Below are positions 1-6,921 of a DNA stretch of 8,583 nt, in pieces. The stretch is from positions 1 to 8,583 of the forward strand of contig JAWXUI010000043.1 in assembly GCA_044432805.1 (NCBI GenBank), read 5' to 3'. This DNA is from CAYJEO01 sp044432805. GTDB lineage: Bacteria; Bacillota_I; Bacilli_A; RF39; UBA660. A program made the position numbers and the translations under genes. Each line of letters starts with the position of its first letter. Positions within the stretch are counted from its first letter, which is position 1. The notes under the pieces were generated by a model that saw nothing but the letters and a program-made list of their open reading frames with translations, did no database searches and was not told where the DNA came from.

Positions 1-1
1 A

Positions 2-97
2 ATTTATAGAAAAAGTTCAGCTGTTATTCCTAATTTAACAATCCCAACATACGATTCACGTGACATTACTGATAGTGATAGACACCATTCAAAATAA
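2..97 (+). CDS. 3' end of an unidentified plus-strand gene (partial)
   Basis: One plus-strand frame is open from the left edge to a TAA at 95-97 and gives 31 residues ending in ...SRDITDSDRHHSK. The composition is mixed and protein-like (S, T, D, R, P, H), unlike the lysine/asparagine/isoleucine text that random AT-rich DNA gives. A good hairpin plus T-run follows 14 bases after the stop, which supports this being a true gene end. The gene begins outside the window. I do not recognise the family from this C-terminal tail. It is convergent with the CYTH-like gene that ends at 219. Confidence 0.55.
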   Translation: MYRKSSAVIPNLTIPTYDSRDITDSDRHHSK

Positions 98-111
98 ACT
101 CATTTAATAAG

Positions 112-140
112 AAAATCAGCATAAATAATGTTGATTTTTT
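112..140 (+). terminator. Rho-independent terminator of the left-edge gene
   Basis: Arms AAAATCAGCAT (112-122) and ATGTTGATTTT (128-138) pair over 11 positions with one G-T wobble around a 5-base loop. The 3' arm runs into six Ts (135-140). It lies 14 bases after the plus-strand stop at 97. Read on the minus strand the stem is the same but the T-run is short and broken, so it may only weakly stop the convergent gene. Confidence 0.7.
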
Positions 141-218
141 ATTTAATCAATAAACGGTGATATATTTTAATTAAGATATACAATATTTTTATAATTAGAA
201 AAACGTAATAAAGTAATA

Positions 219-686
219 CTATAAATTATTAACTTCGTTATATACTACATCCACTTCTTCTTTTTTTCCTTCAATGGCAACTACGCAAGTTAGTTCTGGA
301 CTTATATATTTATCAATTTCGAATTTAACATTATTTTTTTCATAAACAATTCTTGTTCTATCTAAAACTTTATCTAATTTCAAATTTAAAAACAGCAAAA
401 TTGATTCAATACTTTTTAAATCATTTTCTTTTACATTTAATGGAATACTTTCCATATTTTCTTTTAATATTTTATCTGATTCATCATTATTTTTAAAATC
501 AAATAAAATTTCTTTTTTATTTCCTTTATAATTTGTAGTAACTCTTCCCATGATATTAGTATCATTTTTATATAACTTTCTGACCTGCCTATTATTCATT
601 TGTTTTTTATAATTATTATTTTCGCAATATTTAATATATTTATCAATATTTTTCACTTTAAAACTATACTCATATTCTATATTCAT
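219..686 (-). CDS. CYTH-domain-like protein (putative triphosphate-binding tunnel fold)
   Basis: The protein has 155 residues. It looks like a small CYTH-family protein, the fold shared by class IV adenylate cyclases, thiamine triphosphatases and inorganic triphosphatases. The N-terminal strand reads IEYEYSF (E4, E6), matching the first two acids of the family's ExExK signature, but the lysine position is serine. Later strands carry RTR (110-112), VKFEIDKY (120-127, with E123 and D125) and a closing AIEG (137-140), the usual CYTH order of arginine pair, ExD strand and final acid strand. Start choice: a longer frame begins at 698, but GGAGG lies inside its first codons and sits 6-7 bases before the ATG at 686, so 686 is the start. 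It follows the ffh terminator and is probably transcribed separately. The substrate cannot be told. Family assignment is moderate, function unknown. Confidence 0.6.
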   Translation of the reverse strand: MNIEYEYSFKVKNIDKYIKYCENNNYKKQMNNRQVRKLYKNDTNIMGRVTTNYKGNKKEILFDFKNNDESDKILKENMESIPLNVKENDLKSIESILLFLNLKLDKVLDRTRIVYEKNNVKFEIDKYISPELTCVVAIEGKKEEVDVVYNEVNNL

Positions 687-710
687 AATAACCTCCATGA
701 TTAGTGTTTT

Positions 711-716
711 ATCATA
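711..716 (-). promoter_or_regulatory. Possible -10 element for the CYTH-like gene
   Basis: TATGAT on the minus strand is a one-mismatch -10 box, 24 bases before the ATG at 686, so a short leader containing GGAGG would result. The matching -35 position falls inside the terminator palindrome and reads CCTTTT, which is poor. An alternative is read-through from ffh. Weak call in AT-rich DNA. Confidence 0.25.
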
Positions 717-748
717 AAAAACCTTTTAATATTAAAAGGTCTTTTTTA
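714..748 (-). terminator. Bidirectional terminator after ffh
   Basis: A perfect 20-base palindrome (721-740, half-site ACCTTTTAAT) starts 10 bases after the ffh stop codon. On the minus strand it is followed by at least five Ts, and on the plus strand by C and six Ts, so it can terminate in either direction. It marks the end of the ftsY-to-ffh unit. Confidence 0.85.
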
Positions 749-750
749 TA

Positions 751-2052
751 TTAAAATGGCATTTTCCCATTTTTAAATTGTTTCATCATTACTTTCATTT
801 GATCAAATTGTTTTAATAATCGGTTAACTTCTTCAACACTTCTTCCACATCCACTAGCAATTCTTTTTTTCCTACTAGCTTTTAATATATCAGGATTTTT
901 TCTTTCTTCTACAGTCATAGATAAAATTATAGCTTCTATATGGTCTAATTCTTTTTTATCAATATTTACATTATTTAAACCCATCTTAGATGCACCTGGA
1001 ACCATTTTTAATAAGTTTTCTAGAGGCCCTAATTTCTTAATTTGTTTCATAGAACTTAAAAAATCTTCTAAATCAAATTTACCGCTTTGCATTCTTTTAG
1101 CAGCTATACTTGCTTCATCTTTATCAATTACTGATTCAGCATGTTCGATCATTGACATTATATCTCCCATACCAAGTATTCTACTAGCCATTCTATCTGG
1201 ATAAAATTGTTGTAATCCATCCATTTTTTCACTTGTCCCAATAAATTTAATTGGCACATTTGTTAAATGTCTAATTGATAGTGCAGCTCCACCTCTTGTA
1301 TCACCGTCTAATTTAGTTAAAACAGCCCCTGTAAGCGGCAATAAGTTATTGAACCCCTCTATTACATTAATTGCATCTTGACCCGTCATAGCGTCTACAA
1401 CTAATAAAATTTCATTTGGTTTTACTTCGTTATTAATATTTACTAATTCTTGCATTAAATCTTCATCTATATGTAATCTACCAGCAGTATCTATTAATAC
1501 ATAATCAAAGTTGTTTTCTTTAGCATATGATAAAGCATTTTTACAAATTTCAACCGGATTATTTTTTCCTTCTTCATAAACTTCAATATTAAGTTCTTTT
1601 CCTAATTGTTTTAATTGATCAATTGCAGCTGGTCTATAAATATCGCATGCAACTAATAATGGTTTTTTCTTATGCTCTTTTCTTAAAAAATTAGCAAGTT
1701 TCCCAATTGTTGTTGTTTTACCACTTCCTTGTAAACCTACAAGCATTAAAGTGGCTGGTTTTCCAGTTGTGTTAATATCTTTTTTCTCTCCACCTAAAAG
1801 TTCAACTAATTCATCTTTTAATATTTTCACAAAAACTTCAGAAGGTTTTAATGATTTTGCGACTTCTTCTCCTAGTGCTTTTTCTTTTACTGAAGCTATA
1901 AATTCTTTTACAACTTTATAATTTACATCAGCCTCTAAAAGCGCTAAACGTATTTCTCTTGTTATTTCATCAACATTACTCTCAGATATTTTTCCATATC
2001 CTTTCATTTTGTCAATTGAATTTTGTAATCTATTTCCTAAATTTTCAAACAT
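751..2052 (-). CDS. ffh: Signal recognition particle GTPase Ffh (SRP54)
   Basis: Ffh binds 4.5S/SRP RNA and hydrophobic signal sequences on translating ribosomes and hands them to FtsY at the membrane. The 433-residue length is normal. In order: N domain (about 1-85); GTPase domain with P-loop GLQGSGKTT (106-114), DIYRPAAIDQL (137-147), DTAGR (188-192), TKLDGDTRGG (246-255) and the closing GTSEKMDGLQQFYPDRMASR; then the methionine-rich M domain with the LGPLENLLKMVPG finger and the SGCGRSVEEVNRLLKQF RNA-binding helix region. Start choice: a GTG at 2061 gives three more residues but lies inside the AAAGGTGAT ribosome binding site. The ATG at 2052 gives the family's standard MFENL start. It is the last gene of the operon, 50 bases after the HerA-like gene, and is followed directly by a strong terminator. 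Confidence 0.97.
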   Translation of the reverse strand: MFENLGNRLQNSIDKMKGYGKISESNVDEITREIRLALLEADVNYKVVKEFIASVKEKALGEEVAKSLKPSEVFVKILKDELVELLGGEKKDINTTGKPATLMLVGLQGSGKTTTIGKLANFLRKEHKKKPLLVACDIYRPAAIDQLKQLGKELNIEVYEEGKNNPVEICKNALSYAKENNFDYVLIDTAGRLHIDEDLMQELVNINNEVKPNEILLVVDAMTGQDAINVIEGFNNLLPLTGAVLTKLDGDTRGGAALSIRHLTNVPIKFIGTSEKMDGLQQFYPDRMASRILGMGDIMSMIEHAESVIDKDEASIAAKRMQSGKFDLEDFLSSMKQIKKLGPLENLLKMVPGASKMGLNNVNIDKKELDHIEAIILSMTVEERKNPDILKASRKKRIASGCGRSVEEVNRLLKQFDQMKVMMKQFKNGKMPF

Positions 2053-2102
2053 TTTTATCACCTTTATCTATTATATAAAAAAAATACAGATAAATCTATA
2101 TT

Positions 2103-3821
2103 TTATTTCCAATTTGCATAAACATCTGAGTTAGAACTACTTGGTAATGGATTTGGAAGTTCCATTTTTATAATCATTGGTATTTTAAATGCTTTTCCAA
2201 ATGCTATACAAGTTCCTGATTTTAAGTTTTTTTGAGCTTCAACTATTTGTTCACTTATATTAGGAAGCATTTTATTTATATATTCACAGTCTGCTGGATG
2301 GGTAATTTTAAATATTACAAAATTACTTATTTGTGAGATAACTGTATCTGATATTTCAGAAGGTCTTTGTGATATTAAATTAATAATTAATCCATACTTT
2401 CTTCCTTCTTTTGCTATACGTTCAAAAATATTATATCCCAATAAAAATTTATCACCATCTTCTTGAACATATCTATGAGCTTCTTCTAAAAATAAATGAA
2501 ATGGTATTGTTGCTCGATTAGGCAATTTTTTTTCAAAATCAAATAACATTCTAGACATTATTTTTACGATTGTCTTCGCTAAATGATCATCTATATCTTC
2601 TAAGTTAAAGTTAATTATTTGGCATCTTTTACTTTCTTTAAATACTAAAGATGTAATATAATCTTGAGCATCCACTAAATCAGGATAGTCAAAAAATGTT
2701 GCACTTTTGCTTATTGATAATGAATGTAATCTAACTTTCAAAATAATAGCGTCACTATATATATCATTATTTCTAAATAACCCTTCTGATATCATAGTAA
2801 AATCAAGTGCTTTTTTTAAATCAGGTAAATTATAAAAAACATTTTCATTTACTTCTAATAAATCTAAATCATCTCTTATAAATGAATTTATATACATTGT
2901 TAGTATATTACTTTCAGGGAATTGACCTTGTGAATCAATTGCAAAACATTCTTTTAATGTTCTTGTATATCCTATACCTTGTATGTTGCTTTCTAATTGA
3001 AATTGTTCTGTACTGCAAGTCGCTAAAAGAGAAAAAACTTCATCTCTTTTTGCTTGACAGTTTTGGTTTGAATAAAGAATAGCCATTATAGCATTTGCAA
3101 TTAAGTGATTTTTTATAGCAACATCGCCTTTACTAAATATTCTAGCTAATTTCATCATTTTTTCTATAATCATTAATTGAGTATGATTTGTCGCATTTAA
3201 AAGAAGCGCAATATCATCTACAGTTAATAAATAAACTGGAATTTTTAAAGTATTTCTTTTGTCACTTAGTTCAGTTGTATAATATTTAAATTCATAATTA
3301 GGATTAATTTTGTTTATTTCTTTAAATGCATTATGGTATTCTCCATAAGCATCAAATATAAAGAAACAAGATTTTTGAGGTGTTTGACTAATAAAAACAT
3401 TTTGTAATATTCTTGCAACTCCACAAGATTTACCGGAACCAGTATTTCCTAAGATTGATAAATGATTACTAAATAAATCATTAGTGTCTGCATATATTGG
3501 AAAATTATTATAAATTGGTGATGAACCAAGTAATATTGTTCTTTCCGTTTGTTCATTTGTTATTAATAAAAATTCTTCTCTGCTAATTTTTCTTATTTTT
3601 GAATTCATATTAGGTTTTAATGAAATACCAGATTGAAAACTATCATTTATTATTTCTCCTAAAAAGTTAACAATTATTTCATCTCCACTTATTGATTCAA
3701 CTTGTGCGACTATTCTTTTTGTACTTTCAATTACTAAATATAAGTTGATTAAATTGTCATCTACACCATTTATTTTTATTACTGCTTTATTTTGACTTAT
3801 ACTAATTATTCTTTCAAACAT
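2103..3821 (-). CDS. HerA/DUF87-type ATPase (FtsK-HerA superfamily)
   Basis: The protein has 572 residues. N-terminal region (about 1-90) is beta-rich and fits a HAS-barrel (LVIESTKRIVAQVESISGDEIIVNFLGEI). The ATPase core has Walker A GNTGSGKS (125-132), the HerA-type FDAYGEY motif (156-162, compare DPHGEY), Walker B FLFLEEAH (about 442-449), a likely arginine-finger segment IAKEGRKYGL (469-478) and ISQRPSEIS (483-491). These mark the HerA/DUF87 family, hexameric motors acting on DNA in archaeal end resection (with NurA) and in several bacterial defence systems. No nuclease domain or membrane helix is visible. It starts at ATG 3821 after AAGGGGAG (3828-3835), which overlaps the ylxM stop codon, so it is co-translated with the SRP genes. 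No NurA, SIR2 or nuclease neighbour is present, so its job is unclear. Family call is firm; function is not. Confidence 0.88.
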   Translation of the reverse strand: MFERIISISQNKAVIKINGVDDNLINLYLVIESTKRIVAQVESISGDEIIVNFLGEIINDSFQSGISLKPNMNSKIRKISREEFLLITNEQTERTILLGSSPIYNNFPIYADTNDLFSNHLSILGNTGSGKSCGVARILQNVFISQTPQKSCFFIFDAYGEYHNAFKEINKINPNYEFKYYTTELSDKRNTLKIPVYLLTVDDIALLLNATNHTQLMIIEKMMKLARIFSKGDVAIKNHLIANAIMAILYSNQNCQAKRDEVFSLLATCSTEQFQLESNIQGIGYTRTLKECFAIDSQGQFPESNILTMYINSFIRDDLDLLEVNENVFYNLPDLKKALDFTMISEGLFRNNDIYSDAIILKVRLHSLSISKSATFFDYPDLVDAQDYITSLVFKESKRCQIINFNLEDIDDHLAKTIVKIMSRMLFDFEKKLPNRATIPFHLFLEEAHRYVQEDGDKFLLGYNIFERIAKEGRKYGLIINLISQRPSEISDTVISQISNFVIFKITHPADCEYINKMLPNISEQIVEAQKNLKSGTCIAFGKAFKIPMIIKMELPNPLPSSSNSDVYANWK

Positions 3822-3833
3822 ATAAAACTCCCC

Positions 3834-4124
3834 TTAAATTAATTCTTCTATTCTTTTTTTTAAATCCCCGTCTATATTTTCAATTAGTTTGTTTATTTTA
3901 TTTTTATTTGTTATTAATTTTAATTTTTCTTCATAAAAGTTTAATTTTGCTTCGCTTTCTTTTATTTGTTTATGTACAGCATTTCTACTAACGTTATTAT
4001 TTTCACTTATTTCTTGTAATGTTAAGTCATTAAAGAAGTAGTCAACAAAATAGTTTTGTTGTTTTTCTGTTAATAATTCGCCATAATAATCATATAAATT
4101 GATTAAATTAATTTCTTTTTTCAT
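3834..4124 (-). CDS. ylxM: YlxM family helix-turn-helix protein (UPF0122), SRP-associated
   Basis: The protein has 96 residues, slightly short for the family. It shows the YlxM signature: YDYYGELLTEKQQNYF (11-26), then a sigma-70 region-4-like helix-turn-helix, LTLQEISENNNVSRNAVHKQ (34-53), and an EEKLKL coiled end. In Bacillota ylxM is typically next to ffh and/or ftsY. In Streptococcus mutans YlxM has been reported as an SRP accessory protein, so despite the DNA-binding fold its role may be in SRP assembly. Its ATG at 4124 overlaps the upstream gene's TGA by four bases (ATGA), and only a weak GGTG is present upstream, so translation is probably coupled. Here ylxM is separated from ffh by the HerA-like gene. 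Confidence 0.93.
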   Translation of the reverse strand: MKKEINLINLYDYYGELLTEKQQNYFVDYFFNDLTLQEISENNNVSRNAVHKQIKESEAKLNFYEEKLKLITNKNKINKLIENIDGDLKKRIEELI

Positions 4125-4384
4125 GCATACACCATCACGGATTCTACTACGCTTAAAGCTATTGTTAAAATACCTACTATCATGTATAAGTAAAAATATT
4201 TAGATTTATTTTTTATTTTTTTATAATCAAATCCTAGTATAATTACTTCTATTCCTAGTAGTATTGTAAATACATATTGTAAAAAATCAAAGAAAATTGA
4301 TAATATTCCTACTAATATAATTATAATTAAAAATATTAGCGGAAGTAACAATTCTTTTTTTCTTTTTGGTTCAACTAATCTCAT
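4121..4384 (-). CDS. Small three-helix membrane protein, unknown function
   Basis: The protein has 87 residues and no family I recognise. After a basic start (MRLVEPKRKK) come three hydrophobic stretches at about 12-31, 35-51 and 63-84. The loop between helices 2 and 3 is strongly basic (DYKKIKNKSK, 53-62), so by the positive-inside rule the N-terminus and this loop are cytoplasmic and the C-terminus is outside. The ATG at 4384 begins one base after the ftsY stop. Its ribosome binding site AGGAG is inside the last ftsY codons, and its TGA overlaps the ylxM start. This packing means it is made together with FtsY, YlxM and Ffh, which suggests, without proving, a role at the membrane step of targeting. 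Confidence 0.85.
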   Translation of the reverse strand: MRLVEPKRKKELLLPLIFLIIIILVGILSIFFDFLQYVFTILLGIEVIILGFDYKKIKNKSKYFYLYMIVGILTIALSVVESVMVYA

Positions 4385-4385
4385 A

Positions 4386-5354
4386 CTACTCTCCTAAGTC
4401 TTTAAATAATCCATAAATATATTTTTCTATATCAAATGGTTTTAAATCGTCCATTTTTTCTCCTAGTCCGATAAATTTAACTGGTATTTCTACTGCTTCT
4501 TTTATCGCTAAAACAATTCCACCTTTGGCTGTTCCATCTAGTTTTGTCAGTGCTATCCCTGTGATATTAGTAATTTCTTTAAAGTTTTTAGCTTGACTGA
4601 TTCCATTTTGACCTGTTGTTGCATCTATTACTAATAATGTTTCATGAGGAGCTCCTGGTATATTTTTTCCAATTACTTTATTTATTTTGTTTAATTCTTC
4701 CATTAAGTTTACTTTATTTTGTAAACGACCAGCTGTATCTATTAATACGACATCATAGTTTTCTTCTGTTGCCTTTTTTGTTCCTTCATATATAACCGCT
4801 GAAGGTTCTGTGTTTTCTTTATAAACTATATCTGTTTTTGTTTTTTTAGACCATTCTATTAGTTGTTCTATTGCTCCTGCTCTAAAAGTGTCAGCTGCTA
4901 CTAATAAAACTTTTTTGTTTTCCATTTTTAATTTATGTGCAAGTTTAGCTAAAGTTGTAGTTTTCCCCACTCCATTAACTCCGACAAATAAAATAACTGT
5001 TGGTCCTTCTTCTTGATAATTTATTTTATCTGATAATATTTGATTACTTACATAAACAATAAACATTTCATCTACTATTATTTCAACTAAATCTTCTGTG
5101 TTTTCTATGTTTTCTTTTTTTATTCTTGATTTTAATTTGTCTATAAAAGTCATAACAGTGTTTACACCTATGTCAGCCATTATTAATATTTCTTCTAGTT
5201 CTTCATAATAACTTTCATTTATTTGTTTGTGTTTTTTACTTAGCATTTTTATACTTGAATTTAATTCGTTCCTTGTTTTTTCTAATCCTTTGTCATAATC
5301 TATTACTTCTTTTTCTTTTGTAAATAGTTTTGTAAATTTATTAAACAATCCCAT
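4386..5354 (-). CDS. ftsY: Signal recognition particle receptor FtsY
   Basis: FtsY is the membrane-associated GTPase that docks Ffh-ribosome complexes at the Sec translocon. The protein has 322 residues. The N-terminal acidic domain is almost absent: only about 40 residues precede the N domain, but they include MGLFNKFTKLFTKEK, an amphipathic basic helix of the kind that binds membrane lipid. The NG domain has P-loop GVNGVGKTTT (125-134), DTFRAGAIEQL (155-165), DTAGR (206-210), IDATTGQN (243-250), TKLDGTAKGG (270-279) and the closing GLGEKMDDLKPFD (296-308). The ATG at 5354 follows AGGATGAT at a good distance. It heads the five-gene unit and is preceded by the pyruvate kinase terminator and a probable promoter. 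It ends in TAG, one base before the membrane-protein gene. Confidence 0.97.
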   Translation of the reverse strand: MGLFNKFTKLFTKEKEVIDYDKGLEKTRNELNSSIKMLSKKHKQINESYYEELEEILIMADIGVNTVMTFIDKLKSRIKKENIENTEDLVEIIVDEMFIVYVSNQILSDKINYQEEGPTVILFVGVNGVGKTTTLAKLAHKLKMENKKVLLVAADTFRAGAIEQLIEWSKKTKTDIVYKENTEPSAVIYEGTKKATEENYDVVLIDTAGRLQNKVNLMEELNKINKVIGKNIPGAPHETLLVIDATTGQNGISQAKNFKEITNITGIALTKLDGTAKGGIVLAIKEAVEIPVKFIGLGEKMDDLKPFDIEKYIYGLFKDLGE

Positions 5355-5377
5355 TGTATCATCCTATTCTATTAAAT

Positions 5378-5406
5378 ATTATATTTTTTTCATAATTTAA
5401 TTTTAC
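5378..5406 (-). promoter_or_regulatory. Probable promoter of the ftsY operon
   Basis: A consensus TATAAT lies at 5383-5378 on the minus strand, 23 bases before the ftsY ATG, leaving a leader just long enough for the AGGATGAT ribosome binding site. The hexamer 17 bases upstream is GTAAAA, a weak -35. The call rests mainly on the exact -10 and on position: downstream of the pyruvate kinase terminator and the only intergenic gap before five packed genes. Confidence 0.4.
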
Positions 5407-5430
5407 TATAATTTGACTTTTTTTACAATT

Positions 5431-5452
5431 AAAAAAGAGTAAATACTCTTTT
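5431..5452 (-). terminator. Terminator overlapping the pyruvate kinase stop codon
   Basis: On the minus strand AAAAGAGT (5452-5445), loop ATTT, ACTCTTTT (5440-5433) form an 8-bp stem, and the Ts continue to 5431. CAATT-type sequence on both sides can extend the stem with a small internal loop. The first arm includes part of the pyk TAA at 5453-5451, so the gene ends inside its own terminator. Confidence 0.75.
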
Positions 5453-6860
5453 AAATTGTTTCTATTTTTAGGAAGTTTGTACTTTTTCCTTTGTTCTTTT
5501 CATTAAGTCCACCAGTTATAATAATAACGTCGTCGTCTTCTAATTTTGCAAATTCAACAGCATGTTTAATTGCGTCTTTTACTATTTCGTCAGTAGTGTC
5601 ATAAACATCAACTAATACGGGATATACTCCATAGTTTAATGATAGTTTTGTCGCTACAGATTTTTCTGTTACAGTTGCTAAAACTGGACATACTGGTAAA
5701 AGATTACTAACAGCTCTTGAAGATGTTCCTTTTAATGATGCTGTTACTATTAATTTAGCATTTACATTTTTAGCTGCAAATACTGCACTTCCACAAATTG
5801 CTTTTCTAATTGGATTTTCTGTATCAACTTGCATGTTTGTTGAATAATGATAATATTTTTCAGCTGTTTCACAAATTTTAGCCATGTTTTCAACTGTTTC
5901 AATTGGAAAGTTACCTACTGTTGTTTCACCAGATAACATTACTGCATCTGTTCCAGCCATTACTGCAGATGAAATATCAGATATTTCAGCACGAGTTGGT
6001 CTTATATTTTTTTTCATTGATTCTAACATTTCTGTTGCAACAATTACTATTTTTTCCATTTTTCTACATTTTTCAATCATGTCTTTTTGGATAAATGGTA
6101 ATTCTGACATTTCTACTTCAACACCAAGATCTCCTCTTGCTACCATTATTCCGTCACTTACTTGAATGATTTCATCAATATTATCTATTCCTGTTTGGCT
6201 TTCGATTTTACTTATTAATTCAATTCCTTCACAGTTATTTTCTTTTAATAATTGTCTAACTGCTAAAACTTCTTCTTTACATGTTACAAATGAAAGCGCT
6301 AAAAAGTCACCGTCATGTTGTGCTGCATATAAAATATCTTCTCTATCAGCTTCACTAATAAATGGAATGTCTAATTTTGTTCCAGGTGCACTCATACTTT
6401 TTTTGTTACCTAAGATTCCACCATTTTCAATTAAACAAGTTACACCATCTTCTTCAATAGAGCTTACTGTTAATTTCATTAAACCATTTTCTAATAAAAC
6501 AATATCTCCTATTTTAAGTGATGCTATTGCTGATGCATGGTTAGTTGAAATTCTATTTTCATTACCAAGAATAGATTCTTTTAATAATCTAATGCTTTTT
6601 CCTTCAACTAATGTTATTTCATCATTTTCTAACATTCCAGATCTAAATTCTGGACCTTTAGTATCAAATAAGATTCCAACATTTTTTCCAGTTGCTTCTC
6701 TTACTTTTTTTACTACTTCAACTACATTTCTTCTATTTTCTAATGTTGCGTGTGAAAAGTTAATTCTCGCTACATTCATTCCTTTTAAAACCATTTGGCT
6801 CATTACTTCCACACTATCACTAGCTGGACCTATACTACATACTATTTTTGTTTTTTTCAT
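5451..6860 (-). CDS. pyk: Pyruvate kinase
   Basis: Pyruvate kinase transfers phosphate from phosphoenolpyruvate to ADP, the last ATP-forming step of glycolysis, in the cytosol. The protein has 469 residues, the length of E. coli PykF, without the extra C-terminal PEP-utiliser-like domain found in Bacillus. Visible motifs: KIVCSIGPAS (5-14), MNVARINFSH (28-37), DTKGPEFRSG (66-75), ISKIE (216-220, catalytic lysine and metal-binding acid), MVARGDLGVE (239-248), ATEMLESM (275-282) and RPTRAEISD (287-295). DTKGPE, with glutamate rather than lysine, is the K+-dependent type. Less usual are FSHA for FSHG and ATEM for ATQM. The ATG at 6860 follows GGAGG (6870-6874). It has its own promoter and a terminator at its stop codon, so it can be expressed alone. 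Confidence 0.97.
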   Translation of the reverse strand: MKKTKIVCSIGPASDSVEVMSQMVLKGMNVARINFSHATLENRRNVVEVVKKVREATGKNVGILFDTKGPEFRSGMLENDEITLVEGKSIRLLKESILGNENRISTNHASAIASLKIGDIVLLENGLMKLTVSSIEEDGVTCLIENGGILGNKKSMSAPGTKLDIPFISEADREDILYAAQHDGDFLALSFVTCKEEVLAVRQLLKENNCEGIELISKIESQTGIDNIDEIIQVSDGIMVARGDLGVEVEMSELPFIQKDMIEKCRKMEKIVIVATEMLESMKKNIRPTRAEISDISSAVMAGTDAVMLSGETTVGNFPIETVENMAKICETAEKYYHYSTNMQVDTENPIRKAICGSAVFAAKNVNAKLIVTASLKGTSSRAVSNLLPVCPVLATVTEKSVATKLSLNYGVYPVLVDVYDTTDEIVKDAIKHAVEFAKLEDDDVIIITGGLNEKNKGKSTNFLKIETI

Positions 6861-6888
6861 TAATTACTTCCTCCATTTTACCTATGAC

Positions 6889-6917
6889 ATTTTAACATAT
6901 TATCAGAAAAATATCAA
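6889..6917 (-). promoter_or_regulatory. Promoter of pyruvate kinase (extended -10)
   Basis: On the minus strand TTGATA (6917-6912), a 17-base spacer, and TAAAAT (6894-6889) make a near-consensus vegetative promoter. The -10 is preceded by TGT, giving the extended TGnTAAAAT form. Transcription would start near 6882, leaving about 22 leader bases with GGAGG. The -35 begins four bases after the helicase stop codon. Confidence 0.7.
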
Positions 6918-6921
6918 AGAT

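Noticed and set aside
2070..2098. Promoter for ffh (TATAAT at 2075-2070, weak TAGATT upstream)
   Set aside because: Transcription would begin at about 2063, on or after the start of the AAAGG ribosome binding site, leaving no usable leader. It is probably chance in AT-rich DNA.
2882..3082. A 66-residue plus-strand open frame inside the HerA-like gene, and a similar 95-residue one at 7260-7547 inside the helicase gene
   Set aside because: Both are opposite conserved coding sequence, with leucine/phenylalanine-rich shadow composition.
4121..4124. TGA read as tryptophan (Mycoplasma code)
   Set aside because: The TGA forms a normal ATGA stop-start overlap, the long genes contain no in-frame TGA, and the tryptophans seen are TGG.
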